Below are positions 47,301-58,591 of a stretch of DNA of 64,000 nt, piece after piece. This DNA comes from Methylocystis sp. ATCC 49242. GTDB taxonomy: Bacteria; Pseudomonadota; Alphaproteobacteria; Rhizobiales; Beijerinckiaceae. The position numbers and the translations under genes were made by a program. The DNA lies in contig NZ_KE124774.1 of assembly GCF_000188155.2 (NCBI RefSeq), positions 2,362,356 through 2,426,355 on the forward strand, read 5' to 3'. Within the stretch, counting starts at the first letter, position 1; each line of letters opens with the position of its first letter. A model generated the notes under the pieces. That model did not search any database, was not told the DNA's origin, and saw only the letters and a program-made list of their open reading frames with translations.

Positions 47301-47521
47301 GTCCCGGCAGCGAGCTGCGCATCCCGCTCGGCGTGTCGATCATCGGCGGCCTGCTGCTCAGCCAGGCGCTGACGCTTTACACCACGCCGGTCATTTATCT
47401 CGCCGTCGATCGCCTGCGCCGGCGTTTCCTGCCGGCCCCCGAGCCCGCGGCGCCGGTCATCGTGTCGGACCGCACGCCGCAAACATCGCCGGAGGCGGGC
47501 CGGCGCGAGGCGGCGGAATGA
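44378..47521 (+). CDS. RND multidrug efflux permease 1 (MdtB-like)
   Basis: This proton-driven pump has 1047 residues and 12 helices, opening NVSAPFIKRPVATSLMAFAL, the MdtB/MdtC-type N terminus. The helix-4 proton-relay aspartates are in GFIVDDAIVMIENIVRNIEG and the helix-10 lysine in LLMGIVKKNAIMMIDFAL. Large periplasmic porter and docking loops are complete. MdtB and MdtC of E. coli form a mixed trimer with both subunits needed, and the next gene encodes the partner. Typical MdtABC substrates are bile salts, novobiocin and metals; the substrate here is unknown. The stop overlaps the next start (ATGA). Confidence 0.94.
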   Translation: MNVSAPFIKRPVATSLMAFALLLFGVLGYMRLSISPLPQVDFPTIQVTTQLPGANPDTIASLVTASLERQFGQIPSLTSMSSQSSFGLSQITLQFDLDRDIDAAAQDVQSAINAAASTLPKNLPYPPVYAKVNPADTPVLTLTLRSKTATLRDLSDLADTLIAPQLSQVTGVGRVAVQGGVRPAVRIEADLARLAANRIGLEDLREAIAAANIAGAKGSLDGSRQSYTLDANDQILKADQYKTIVVAWRNKAPVMLSDVANVVEGLENARVGGWYNGEQSIVLDVMRQPGANIISTVELVKKELPQLRGALPAGMALDIVNDRTDTIRASIHEVELTLVIAAALVVFVVLMFLRSWRATIIAGVSLPLSIIATFAIMWAAGFSLDNLSLMALTIGTGFIVDDAIVMIENIVRNIEGGKKPLQAALDGAREIGFTVVSLTVSLIAVFIPLLFMTGVVGRMFREFALTLTIAVVVSAVISLTLTPMLCATLLRHAPARTHTGWEIFSLWLDRAYYRSLDWALKHERFMLALTGATLALTMVLFATIPKGFLPRQDTSLLSVVLEASADTSFERMKHLQGEVTKVFRRDPEVTGVISVLGVGPLNATTNVGRLTVTLRSRDERTTGADAIADRLKAAGERVPGVTLYVEPVQDIQITTRPSRSQYQYTLTAADAGELLTWSNRLLDQLRKTPGLRNVAAETQDGGLRALMRIDREKMGRLGISAQNVDDVLNDAFGQRQISTIYTQSNQYRVILEAAQQYLRNASALEKLYVAPVGGGPQTPLAAFVHIDQVAAPLSVSHQDQFPASTISFDLSEGVALGDAVKLIAKAQTAIGMPESIMGVFSADAAEFNKSLASEPWLILAAIVAIYVVLGVLYESFAHPFTVLTTLPSAGVGALLALMLFRIDLSIVALIGVVLLMGIVKKNAIMMIDFALEAERVDGLSPRDSIIRAAHMRFRPIMMTTLAALFGALPLALAHGPGSELRIPLGVSIIGGLLLSQALTLYTTPVIYLAVDRLRRRFLPAPEPAAPVIVSDRTPQTSPEAGRREAAE

Positions 47522-50500
47522 ACGTTTCCGCTCCCTTCATCCGACGGCCGGTCGGAACGACCCTTCTCGCGTTGTCGCTGTTTCTCCTGGGCGCGATCGC
47601 CTATTTCTTCCTGCCGGTCGCAAGCCTGCCCGCGATCGATTTCCCGATTGTCAGCGTCAGCGCCATGCGTCCCGGGGCAGATCCCGAGACGATGGCGGCG
47701 TCCGTCGCGGCGCCGCTGGAGCGCCGCCTCTCGGGCATCGCCGGGCTCAATGAGCTGACCTCGACGAATTCGCTCGGCGCCACGCAGATCATGCTGCAAT
47801 TCGACATTGACCGTAATGTCGACAACGCCGCGCGCGACGTGCAGGCTGCGATCAACGCCGCCATTCCCGATCTCCCGACCGACCTGCCGATGGCGCCGAC
47901 CTTCCGCAAGGCGAGTCAGTCGGGCATGCCGGTGCTGGTGCTGGCTCTCACCTCCGACACGCTGCCGACGAGCGCGATCTTCGACGCGACCGACTCGATC
48001 ATCGCCCAGCGCATATCGCAGGTGTCCGGCGTCGCCGAGGCGCGCATCGCAGGCGCCGAACAGCCGGCGATCCGCGTGCAGGTCGACTCCGCCCGGCTCG
48101 CGGCGATGAATCTGGGCGTCGACGAGGTGGCGCGCGCGCTTTACGCCGCCAACGCCCATTCCGCCGTTGGCGCGCTCGCGGGAACGACGCAGGAGATCAC
48201 GCTGGCGACGACCGATCAGCTGTCGACGCCCGAAGATTATCGCAACATCGTCATCGCTTCGCGCAATGGGGCGGTCGTCAAGCTCGGCGACGTCGCAAAG
48301 GTCGAGCGCGGCGTGCGCAACCGCATGTCGGCGGGGTGGTTCAATGGAAAGCCGGCGGTGCTGGTGATCGTCACCAAGCAGCCGAACGCCAATGTCATCG
48401 AGACGGTCGATCAGATCAAGGCGATGCTGCCGCAGCTTCAGAAATGGATTCCGTCGGGCATCCAGATCAATGTGCTGTCGGATCGCACGCAAACGATCCG
48501 CGCGAGCATACACGACATTCAGTTCACGCTGACAATCTCGGTCATCCTCGTGATGATGGTCGTCTTCGTCTTCCTGCGCCGCGCGACGCCGGTCATTGCG
48601 GCGGGCATCACCGTGCCGCTGTCGCTCGTCGGCACCTGCGCGGCGATGTGGGCCGCGGGCTTTTCGATCGACAATCTTTCGCTGATGGCGCTCACGATTT
48701 CGGTGGGTTTCGTCGTCGACGACGCAATCGTCATGATCGAGAACATCGAGAGCTTCAGGGAACGCGGCTTGAGCCGCCTGGAGGCGGCGCTCGCGGGGTC
48801 GAAGCAGATCGCCTTCACCGTCGTCTCGATCAGCCTGTCGCTCATCGCCGTGTTCATCCCGCTGCTCTTCATGGAAGGCGTGATGGGCCGGCTTTTGCGG
48901 GAATTCTCCTTCACGCTGACATTCGCGATCCTCATCTCCACTGTCGTCTCGCTGACCGTGACGCCGATGGTCTGCGCCTGGCTACCCGCGCAGAAACACA
49001 AGCCCCCGACACGTTTCGACCGCCTGATCGAAGGCGCGGTCGACAGCGTCACGGCCTTTTACGCGCGAAGCCTGCGGCCCGTCGTCGATCATCCCTGGGC
49101 CACGCTCGTCGTCATCCTCGTCACCGTCGTCTGGACCGTGCAGCTCTACCGAACGATCCCGAAAGGCAATCTGCCGCAGGACGACATCGGCCTCATCAAC
49201 GGCACGACGGAAGCTTCCGCCGACGTTTCCTTCACCGAAATGTCGCGGCTGCAGAAGCTCGCCACGGAAGTCCTGCTGAACGATCCCGATGTCGCGAATG
49301 TCGGCTCCTTCATCGGCGCCACCAATCTCACGGCCTCCGCCAATCAGGGCCGCCTCTTCGTCGCGCTGAAGCCGGCCGGCGAGCGCAAGGCCTCGAGCAA
49401 GGAGGTGATCGCGCGGTTGCGGAAGGAATTCGCCAAGATCGCCGGCTTGAGCGTCTTCATGGTGCCCTCGCAGGACCTGCGCAGCGGGGGACGCCAGAGC
49501 AAGGCGCAATATCAGTTCACCCTCTCCGACGCCTCGCTGGAGGAGCTGGAGGAATGGCGCGGCAAGATCATCGCGCGCCTGAAGCAGCTGCCCGAGCTCG
49601 CCGACGTCACGAGCGACAAGGAACAGGGCGGCCTGAAGGCGCAGGTGGTCATCGACCGCAACGCCGCTTCGCGCATGAACGTGCCGATCGCGGCGATCGA
49701 CGCCGCACTCAACAGCGCCTTCGGCCAGCGGCAGGACACGATCATCTACACGCAGCGCAATCAGTATCGCGTCATTTTCGAGACCCCGCAGTCCCGACAG
49801 CGCGACATTCGCGACCTTGCCGGCGTCTATGTGTCGAGCACGACGGGAATGCAGGTGCCGCTCACGGCGCTGGCGCATATCGAGCGCGGCTCCATGCCGC
49901 TTGTCGTCAACCATCAGGGCGTGTTGCCGGCCATCACCATCTCCTACAATATCGCTTTGGGCTCGACGCTCGACGCGGCGACTCAGGCAATCGAGACGAC
50001 CATCGCAGAGATGAACCCGCCGGGCGGGCTGCACGCCGCCTTCGCAGGAGACGCCGCGGATTTCAGGAAAGTGGCGGCTGGCCTCGCGACGCTGATTCTC
50101 GCGGCGCTGCTCGCCGTCTACGTCATCCTCGGCATTCTATACGAAAGCCTCGTGCACCCTGTGACGATCATTTCGACGCTGCCTTCCGCCGGACTCGGCG
50201 CGCTGCTGTCGCTCGAACTTTTCAATGTCGAATTCACGGTGATCGCCTTCATCGGCATTCTGCTACTGATCGGCATTGTGAAGAAAAACGGCATCATGCT
50301 CGTCGACTTCGCGCTCCAGGGCGAGCGCGAGCATGGACTTTCCATCCACGATTCGGCGCTCGAGGCCGCGCGCGAACGTTTCCGCCCGATCCTGATGACG
50401 ACCCTCGCCGCGATGTTCGGCGCCTTGCCGCTCGCTTTCGCGACCGGCATCGGCGCGGAGCTGCGCCGTCCGCTCGGCATCACCATCATCGGCGGCCTGC

Positions 50501-50616
50501 TGCTCAGCCAGGCGCTGACGCTCTACACCACGCCGGTGATCTATCTTCTGATGAGCAAGCTGCGCCGCAAGCCGCGGGAGGCGACGGAAGAAGGCGGTCG
50601 CGCGGCGCCCGCCTGA
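47518..50616 (+). CDS. RND multidrug efflux permease 2 (MdtC-like)
   Basis: This second pump subunit has 1032 residues, starting NVSAPFIRRPVGTTLLALSL. It retains the relay residues GFVVDDAIVMIENIESFRER and LLIGIVKKNGIMLVDFALQG. It is clearly paralogous to the preceding gene (shared SVGFVVDD/TIGTGFIVDD and GGLLLSQALTLYTTPVIYL) but diverged, as expected for a heteromeric MdtBC pair. It ends the efflux operon. A small unrelated minus-strand gene follows, 29 bases after its stop. Confidence 0.94.
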   Translation: MNVSAPFIRRPVGTTLLALSLFLLGAIAYFFLPVASLPAIDFPIVSVSAMRPGADPETMAASVAAPLERRLSGIAGLNELTSTNSLGATQIMLQFDIDRNVDNAARDVQAAINAAIPDLPTDLPMAPTFRKASQSGMPVLVLALTSDTLPTSAIFDATDSIIAQRISQVSGVAEARIAGAEQPAIRVQVDSARLAAMNLGVDEVARALYAANAHSAVGALAGTTQEITLATTDQLSTPEDYRNIVIASRNGAVVKLGDVAKVERGVRNRMSAGWFNGKPAVLVIVTKQPNANVIETVDQIKAMLPQLQKWIPSGIQINVLSDRTQTIRASIHDIQFTLTISVILVMMVVFVFLRRATPVIAAGITVPLSLVGTCAAMWAAGFSIDNLSLMALTISVGFVVDDAIVMIENIESFRERGLSRLEAALAGSKQIAFTVVSISLSLIAVFIPLLFMEGVMGRLLREFSFTLTFAILISTVVSLTVTPMVCAWLPAQKHKPPTRFDRLIEGAVDSVTAFYARSLRPVVDHPWATLVVILVTVVWTVQLYRTIPKGNLPQDDIGLINGTTEASADVSFTEMSRLQKLATEVLLNDPDVANVGSFIGATNLTASANQGRLFVALKPAGERKASSKEVIARLRKEFAKIAGLSVFMVPSQDLRSGGRQSKAQYQFTLSDASLEELEEWRGKIIARLKQLPELADVTSDKEQGGLKAQVVIDRNAASRMNVPIAAIDAALNSAFGQRQDTIIYTQRNQYRVIFETPQSRQRDIRDLAGVYVSSTTGMQVPLTALAHIERGSMPLVVNHQGVLPAITISYNIALGSTLDAATQAIETTIAEMNPPGGLHAAFAGDAADFRKVAAGLATLILAALLAVYVILGILYESLVHPVTIISTLPSAGLGALLSLELFNVEFTVIAFIGILLLIGIVKKNGIMLVDFALQGEREHGLSIHDSALEAARERFRPILMTTLAAMFGALPLAFATGIGAELRRPLGITIIGGLLLSQALTLYTTPVIYLLMSKLRRKPREATEEGGRAAPA

Positions 50617-50645
50617 GTCTCTGGGGAGGAGTCTTCAGGATCTAA

Positions 50646-50933
50646 TTAATGCGCCTGCGTATCGGGCGCCTCGAAGAAGAAGCGCAGGACCTGCGCCTTG
50701 CCGCAGTCCTCGATCGGCACATGCCAGAATTTCGAGTCCATGAAGGGGAACCGCTCCATCGGCAGATGGATTTCGGTCAGTCGCGCGTGATTGTCGAAGC
50801 CGCGCAACATCGCCCGTTCGAGGAGCCTGAGAAGCTCCTCCTCGCAATCTGGAACTTCCGTCACGGTTAGGGTCGCGCCGCTGTCGAGCGGGAAAGCCTT
50901 TTCGAAGAACTGTTCGAAGTTTGTCGCCGCCAT
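50646..50933 (-). CDS. Small acidic protein of unknown function
   Basis: This is a 95-residue protein with no signal peptide or membrane segment. It opens MAATNFEQFFEKAFPLDSGA and contains CEEELLRLLERAML (an amphipathic helix) and FPFMDSKFWHVPIEDCGKAQ. GGAGA about ten bases before the ATG supports this start; a longer in-frame version with 25 more residues lacks family-like sequence. I recognise no domain. It is convergent with the efflux operon and 150 bp downstream of bluB on the same strand. Confidence 0.6.
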   Translation of the reverse strand: MAATNFEQFFEKAFPLDSGATLTVTEVPDCEEELLRLLERAMLRGFDNHARLTEIHLPMERFPFMDSKFWHVPIEDCGKAQVLRFFFEAPDTQAH

Positions 50934-51085
50934 GATCTGCGTCTCCGCCGCTCCCCTGCATGGAGCTTGTCGACTATCGATCGACTCGGCGTTCAGCTCA
51001 AGCTTCATCGGCTGCGAGGCTTAAGAGGCTGTTGAAAGCCGATCGAATGGTCGTCATTCAATGGTCACGAAGCTTTAAGGCGGAG

Positions 51086-52814
<1,729 letters not shown>

Positions 52815-52818
<4 letters not shown>

Positions 52819-54272
52819 CGCGCAATCTCCCACAGCGCGTCGAGATCGATATGTTTCTCGCAATGCGCCGCGAGCGCGTCGAGGGTCGCCTCGATCGACT
52901 CCTCGAAGCGAAGCGCGGAGATTTCGGCGCCGAACTCGCGAAGGAACGCCGCGCGCAAAGTATCGTCCGTGAAGAGTCCATGCACATAGGCGCCGCTGAC
53001 GCGCCCGTCGCGGGAAACGGCGCCATCGGCGCGCCCGTCGTCGAAGCGCAGCACCGGCCGCGCGCAATCGGCGCCGGACGTTTCGCCGACATGCATCTCA
53101 TAGCCGCTGAAGGGAGCGTCGGATTGCAACGCGCGGCCGGAGACGCGCGTGAGCGTCTTCCTGTCGGTCAGCGTCGTTTCGATGTCGAGAAGTCCGAGAC
53201 CCGGCGCTTCCGCCACATCGCCCTCCATGCCGTGCGGATCACGGATCATGCGCCCGAGCATCTGATAGCCGCCGCAGATTCCAAAGACTCGTCCACCGCG
53301 GCGCAGATGTGCGAGAATGTCAATGTCCCAGCCATTGGCGCGCAGCGAGGCGAGATCGGCGATGGTCGCCTTCGAGCCGGGCAGAATGACGAGTTGCGCA
53401 TCGGCGGGCAAAGGCTCGCCCGGCTGCACGAAAACGACGTCGACGCCCGGCTCCGCCTTCAGCGGATCGAGATCGTCGAAATTGGCGATATGCGGCAGCA
53501 GCGGAACCGCAACCACGGCGCCTTGTCGTCGCGTATCGCGTTGCGCGCGCAGACCGAAGGCGTCCTCCGCCGGCAGACGCGACGCGGCCTCGAAATAGGG
53601 CACGAGACCCAGCGCGCGCCAGCCCGTGCGTTCGGCGACGAAGCGCATGCCCTCGTCGAAGAGCGAAGCGTCGCCGCGAAATTTATTGACGATGAAGCCT
53701 TCGATCATCGCCGCGTCGTCCTCGTCGAGCACGGCCTTGCAGCCGACGAGCTGCGCGATGACGCCGCCGCGGTCGATGTCGCCGACGAGCACCACGGGCG
53801 CGTCGGCCTCGCGCGCGAAACCCATATTGGCGATGTCGTTCGCGCGCAGATTGATTTCGGCCGCGCTGCCTGCGCCCTCGACGATGACGAGATCGCTCGC
53901 CGCCCTGAGGCGCGCGAAGCTTTCCATCACGGCGGGTTTCAGACGCGGCTTCCAGTGCTGATAGTCACGCGCCTTCGCCTGCCCCGCGACGACGCCGCGC
54001 ACGACGACCTGCGAGCCATTGCCGCCTTGCGGCTTCAGCAACACGGGATTTATGTCCACGCACGGCGCCAGTCGCGCAGCGCGCGCCTGAAGGGCCTGCG
54101 CGCGGCCGATTTCGCCGCCGTCCGCCGTCACCGCGGCGTTGTTCGACATGTTCTGCGGCTTGAAGGGCGCGACCTTGAGCCCGCGATTGACGAAGGCGCG
54201 CGCAAGCCCCGCGACGACGAGCGACTTGCCGACGTCGGACCCCGTGCCCTGAATCATCAGCGTGCGGCTCAT
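52815..54272 (-). CDS. cobQ: Cobyric acid synthase CobQ
   Basis: CobQ amidates four side chains of adenosylcobyrinic a,c-diamide using glutamine and ATP. This 485-residue protein has the N-terminal P-loop-like domain [20 protein letters not shown] and [12 protein letters not shown]. The glutamine amidotransferase domain has its nucleophile Cys in [12 protein letters not shown] and the catalytic His in [12 protein letters not shown]. The start overlaps the cobK stop by four bases. It is the second gene of the operon. Confidence 0.96.
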
Positions 54273-55054
54273 GACGCGAGAAAGGCCATTGCCGCGTCGA
54301 GATCATGCGCAATCGCGACGCCCGGCCGCTCGGGCGGCCGGATCATCACGACAGTGAGGCCAAGCTCGCGCGCAGCCTCGATCTTGGCGTGCGTAAGCGC
54401 GCCGCCGCTGTTCTTGCTGACGACGAGATCGATGCGTCTTTCACGCATCAGCGCAATTTCCTCTTCGCGCGTGAAAGGCCCGCGCGCAAAGGTCACCTCG
54501 CATTTCGGCGGCAGTTCCTCCGCGCGCGGCGGCTCGATCACGCGCAGCAGGTAATCGTGCCAAGGCGCGGCGCGAAAATCGGCTGCGCCCTGGCGGCCGA
54601 TCGTCAGAAACACGCGGCGCGGCGTTTCGCCCAGCGCGCGCGCGGCGGCGGCGTTGTCTTCGACCTCGATCCAGCGGTCGCCCTGCTCCGGACGCCATGG
54701 CTCCCGCGCGTAAACGAGCAATGGAATTCCCAACGCCTCGCAGGCCATGCGCGCATTCTCGGAGATTTGCGCGGCGAAGGGATGCGTCGCGTCGATGACG
54801 CGCTCCACTCGCTCCTCGGCGAGATAACGCATCAGCCCCTCGGCGCCGCCAAATCCGCCGACGCGCGTCGGCAAGGCCAGGGTCATCGGCGCGCTGGTGC
54901 GCCCGGCAAGAGACGCCACACCCTCGTAGCGCGGATCGGCCGCGATGCGTCCGGCAAGGGCCCGGCCTTCGCTCGTGCCGCCGAGCAGCAGCACGCGACG
55001 GCGCGGCGCGACGGCGGCGCGCGTGAGGGGCGAGGGCTGTTGCAGGACTGTCAC
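54269..55054 (-). CDS. cobK: Precorrin-6A reductase CobK
   Basis: CobK uses NADPH to reduce precorrin-6A. This 261-residue protein has [20 protein letters not shown] near the N terminus, the conserved [16 protein letters not shown] and the C-terminal [21 protein letters not shown]. The ATG gives [10 protein letters not shown]. It is the first gene of the cob operon and begins 21 bases after the stop of the indolepyruvate oxidoreductase gene on the same strand, so read-through is possible. I find no cobalamin riboswitch in front. Confidence 0.95.
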   Translation of the reverse strand: MTVLQQPSPLTRAAVAPRRRVLLLGGTSEGRALAGRIAADPRYEGVASLAGRTSAPMTLALPTRVGGFGGAEGLMRYLAEERVERVIDATHPFAAQISENARMACEALGIPLLVYAREPWRPEQGDRWIEVEDNAAAARALGETPRRVFLTIGRQGAADFRAAPWHDYLLRVIEPPRAEELPPKCEVTFARGPFTREEEIALMRERRIDLVVSKNSGGALTHAKIEAARELGLTVVMIRPPERPGVAIAHDLDAAMAFLAS

Positions 55055-55075
55055 GGCTTCATTTTGTGGCGCGGC

Positions 55076-58000
55076 TCACTCGGCCGCAAGCTTCACCGAC
55101 GCCGGCTGACGGAACTCGGCGAGGAGGCGTTCGCGCTCGGCGTCCGCCGTCGCGATATGACGCGCCTTGATGTGGCCGAAGCCGCGGATCTTCTCCGGCA
55201 GCCGCGCAAGCGCGACAGCCGCCGCATGATTGTCCACCGTGAGCGAGGCGAGAAATTCGTCGAGCAGCGCCTCGTAATCCGCAAGCAGCCGGCGCTCCAC
55301 GACGCGGTCGTGATCGAAGCGGAAGAGATCGAGCCAGGTGTTGCGCAGCCCCTTCAGCCGAGCGAGCGCCTTCAGCACCTTGAACATCCACGGGCCGAAG
55401 GTGATTTTCCGCGAGCCGCCGAAGTCTGTCTTGGTCTGCAGCGAGGGGAGGTTCGGCGCGAGATGCAATTCCAGGCGCAGGTCGCCCTCGAAAGTCTCTT
55501 CGAGCTGGCGCTGGAAGGCGCCGTCCGTGTAAAGACGCGCGACTTCGTAATAGTCCTTGGCGGCCATCAGCTTGAAGAGATAGCGCGCGACGGCTTCCGT
55601 GAGTTCGCGCGAACCCGGGACGCGCGCCTTCTCCAGCTTCGCAATTTCTTCCACGCGGTTGCGATAGCGGGCGGCGTAAGCCTCGTTCTGGTAATCGACG
55701 AGGAAGGCCGCGCGCCGCTCGATGATCTCCTCCAGCGTCGTCGATCTCTTGCGCACGTCGGAAGGGCGGCGAAGCGACTCGACGACGGCCTCGACGCTCT
55801 TCATGTCATGCGCGGCGCGCCGGCCCCAGAGAAAGGCCGAGAGATTCATCGGCACCGATTCGCCATTGAGTTCGATGGCGCGCAGGAGAGAGGCCTCGGT
55901 AAGCGGCAGATAGCCCTTCTGCCAGGCGTAGCCGAGAATGAAGATATTTGCGGCGATGGAGTCGCCGAGCAGCGCCTGCGCCAGCGCGGTCGTGTCGATG
56001 AAGGTCGACTCCGGCCCGCCCGCGCGGCGGATTGCCTGCTTGATGTCGTCCGACGGCAGGACGAAATCGGGATTGCGCTCGATGTCGCCGGGGAAGACCT
56101 CGGCGCTATTGACGAGCACGGCCGTCTTGCCCTGCTCGACGGCCGCGAGCACATGCTTGGCGCCGGCGACGACGAGATCGCAGCCGAGCATCAGATTGGC
56201 CTCGCCGGCGGCGATGCGGATGGCGTGCACCTCGTCCGGGCTGCGGCCGATCTTCACATGGCAATAGACGGCGCCGCCCTTCTGCGCGAGGCCGGCCATG
56301 TCGATGACGCCGACGCCCTTGCCCTCGAGATGCGCCGCCATGCCGAGAATGGCCGAGACGGTCACGACGCCCGTGCCGCCCAGACCCGCAATGAGAATGC
56401 CATAGGGCGTCGCGCCGATCCCGGCGATCTTCGGTTCGGGCAGGGCGGGCTGGCCGCGCGCATCCTCTTTCGACGGCAGCGGCGCCTTCTTCATGCGCGC
56501 GCCATGCACGGTCACGAAGCTCGGGCAGAAGCCTTCGAGGCAGGAGAAATCCTTGTTGCAGGCCGACTGGTCGATGCGGCGCTTGCGGCCGAATTCGGTC
56601 TCGACCGGCTGCACCGCGACGCAGTTCGACGCCGTGCCGCAGTCTCCGCAGCCTTCGCAGACCAGCTCGTTGATGATGACGCGCGCATCCGGGTCGGGAA
56701 ACAGTCCGCGTTTGCGCAGGCGGCGTTTCTCGGTCGCGCAGGTCTGGTCGTAGATCAGGACGGTCACGCCCTCGATCTGCGCAAGCTCGCGCTGCACCTC
56801 GTTGATGACGTTGCGGTGGTGGATCGTCAGGCCCGGCGGCCAGGTTACGGTCGGCGGATATTTGCCGGGCTCGTCCGTGACGAGCGCAATCTTCCTGACG
56901 CCTTCCGCCGCGACCTGATGCACGATGGCTTCAACCGTCAATTCGCCTTCATGCTTCTGGCCGCCGGTCATGGCGACGACGCCGTTATAGAGAATCTTGA
57001 AAGTGATGTTGGTGTTCGCAGCGACGGCGAAGCGGATGGCGAGGGAGCCGGAATGATTGTAGGTTCCGTCGCCGAGATTCTGGAACATGTGCTTGCGCGT
57101 CGAGAAGGGCGCCTCGCCGATCCAGTTTGCGCCTTCGCCCCCCATATGGGTGTAGCCCTCGGTCGAGCGGCCCATCCATTGCGCCATGTAATGGCAGCCG
57201 ATGCCCGTGTAAGCGCGCGAGCCCTCGGGAACATGCGTCGAGGTGGAGTGCGGGCAGCCGGCGCAGAAATGCGGGACGCGCACGGTGACGTCGGACATCG
57301 TGCGGCGGCGATCCTGAAGGCGCTCCAGACGCGCGACCCGCGCCCGCAGATCCTCGAGCGGGTGATATTTCAGCAGGCGGCGGCCGATGGCGATGGAGAT
57401 GTCATTGGCGTCGAGCGCGCCCTTGACCGGGAAGAGCCACTCGCCGCGCTCGTCCTTCTTGCCGACGCAAACCGGCTGATGCGCCGCGCCATAGAGTTCT
57501 TCGCGCAGCTGCACTTCGATGAGCGAGCGCTTCTCCTCCACCACCATGATGAGGTCGAGGCCGCGCGCGAATTCGTGCAGACCCTTCGGCTCCAGCGGCC
57601 AGGGCGCGGCGATCTTGTAGAGGCGCAGGCCGAGGTCGTTGGCCTTTACCTCGTCGATCCCCAGATCGTCCATCGCCTGCCGCACGTCGAGATAGGACTT
57701 GCCGACCGTGATGACGCCGATCTTCGGGTTCTGGCCGCCCGAGGTGATGATCCGGTTGAGGCGATTGGCGCGGATGAAGGCGAGCATCGCGTCGCGCTTG
57801 CTCTCCTGCAGCCGTTCCTCCTGCGCCAGCACCGGGTCTCCGGGGCGTATGTTGAGACCGCCAGGCGGCATCGCGAAGTCGGCCGGAATGACCGGCCGCA
57901 CGCGGTCGAGCGAACCGTCGATCGAGGCTGTCGACTCCACCGTGTCCTTGAGCAGCTTCAGGCCGACCCAGACGCCCGCGAAGCGCGACATGGCGAAGCC

Positions 58001-58591
58001 ATAGAGACCATAGTCGAGGATCTCCTGCACGCCGGCCGGCGACAGGATCGGCATCATCACATCGACGAAATGATAGTCGGACTGATGCGCCGTGGTGGAG
58101 GATTCGGCCGTGTGGTCGTCGCCCATCAGAGCGAGCGCCCCGCCGTAGCGGGAGGTGCCGGCGAGATTGACGTGGCGCAGCGCGTCGCCGCTACGGTCTA
58201 CGCCCGGACCCTTGCCGTACCAGATCGAGAAGACGCCATCATATTTGCCTTCGCCGCGCATCTCGGCCTGCTGCGCGCCCCAGATGGCGGTTGCGGCGAG
58301 GTCCTCGTTGAGGCCGGGCATGAAGAGGATGTCGTTGGCCTCGAACAGCGGCCGGGCCTTGTGCATCTGCGCGTCGACGCCGCCGAGCGGCGAGCCGCGA
58401 TAGCCGGTGATGAAGCCCGCCGTATTGAGGCCCGCCCGCCGGTCGCGCTCCTTCTGCATCAGCAGCAGACGGACGATCGCCTGCGTGCCGGTCATCAGCA
58501 CGCGCGTGTGGGCGAGATCGAAACGATCGGACAGTCTCGCCTCGCCATAGGCGGAGCCGGTTCTGGTTAAGCCGGCGTCAGAGTCCGCCAT
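55076..58591 (-). CDS. Indolepyruvate ferredoxin oxidoreductase, fused form
   Basis: This is a 1171-residue fused 2-ketoacid oxidoreductase. Its parts in order are an N-terminal PFOR-like domain (GFITGYRGSPLGGVDAQM), a TPP-binding domain (GIGCHYMAQWMG and MGGEGANWIGEAPF), an iron-sulfur segment (CEGCGDCGTASNC, later CNKDFSCLEGFCPSF), a gamma-type domain (GLGGTGVVTVSAILGMAAHL) and a C-terminal DUF6537-like region. Such proteins oxidise arylpyruvates (indolepyruvate, phenylpyruvate) from amino-acid breakdown to acyl-CoA, passing electrons to ferredoxin. It is a single gene instead of iorA plus iorB, as usual in proteobacteria. Confidence 0.93.
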   Translation of the reverse strand: MADSDAGLTRTGSAYGEARLSDRFDLAHTRVLMTGTQAIVRLLLMQKERDRRAGLNTAGFITGYRGSPLGGVDAQMHKARPLFEANDILFMPGLNEDLAATAIWGAQQAEMRGEGKYDGVFSIWYGKGPGVDRSGDALRHVNLAGTSRYGGALALMGDDHTAESSTTAHQSDYHFVDVMMPILSPAGVQEILDYGLYGFAMSRFAGVWVGLKLLKDTVESTASIDGSLDRVRPVIPADFAMPPGGLNIRPGDPVLAQEERLQESKRDAMLAFIRANRLNRIITSGGQNPKIGVITVGKSYLDVRQAMDDLGIDEVKANDLGLRLYKIAAPWPLEPKGLHEFARGLDLIMVVEEKRSLIEVQLREELYGAAHQPVCVGKKDERGEWLFPVKGALDANDISIAIGRRLLKYHPLEDLRARVARLERLQDRRRTMSDVTVRVPHFCAGCPHSTSTHVPEGSRAYTGIGCHYMAQWMGRSTEGYTHMGGEGANWIGEAPFSTRKHMFQNLGDGTYNHSGSLAIRFAVAANTNITFKILYNGVVAMTGGQKHEGELTVEAIVHQVAAEGVRKIALVTDEPGKYPPTVTWPPGLTIHHRNVINEVQRELAQIEGVTVLIYDQTCATEKRRLRKRGLFPDPDARVIINELVCEGCGDCGTASNCVAVQPVETEFGRKRRIDQSACNKDFSCLEGFCPSFVTVHGARMKKAPLPSKEDARGQPALPEPKIAGIGATPYGILIAGLGGTGVVTVSAILGMAAHLEGKGVGVIDMAGLAQKGGAVYCHVKIGRSPDEVHAIRIAAGEANLMLGCDLVVAGAKHVLAAVEQGKTAVLVNSAEVFPGDIERNPDFVLPSDDIKQAIRRAGGPESTFIDTTALAQALLGDSIAANIFILGYAWQKGYLPLTEASLLRAIELNGESVPMNLSAFLWGRRAAHDMKSVEAVVESLRRPSDVRKRSTTLEEIIERRAAFLVDYQNEAYAARYRNRVEEIAKLEKARVPGSRELTEAVARYLFKLMAAKDYYEVARLYTDGAFQRQLEETFEGDLRLELHLAPNLPSLQTKTDFGGSRKITFGPWMFKVLKALARLKGLRNTWLDLFRFDHDRVVERRLLADYEALLDEFLASLTVDNHAAAVALARLPEKIRGFGHIKARHIATADAERERLLAEFRQPASVKLAAE

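Noticed and set aside
55055-55075. Cobalamin riboswitch in front of the cob operon
   Set aside because: Only 21 bases separate cobK from the upstream gene, which is too short, and I saw no B12-box-like sequence in the nearby gaps.
54305-58570. A 1421-codon open frame on the plus strand across the indolepyruvate oxidoreductase and cobK region
   Set aside because: It is antisense to genes with clear motifs, is Arg/His/Asp/Ala-rich without any domain, and is the expected mirror of GC-rich coding sequence.
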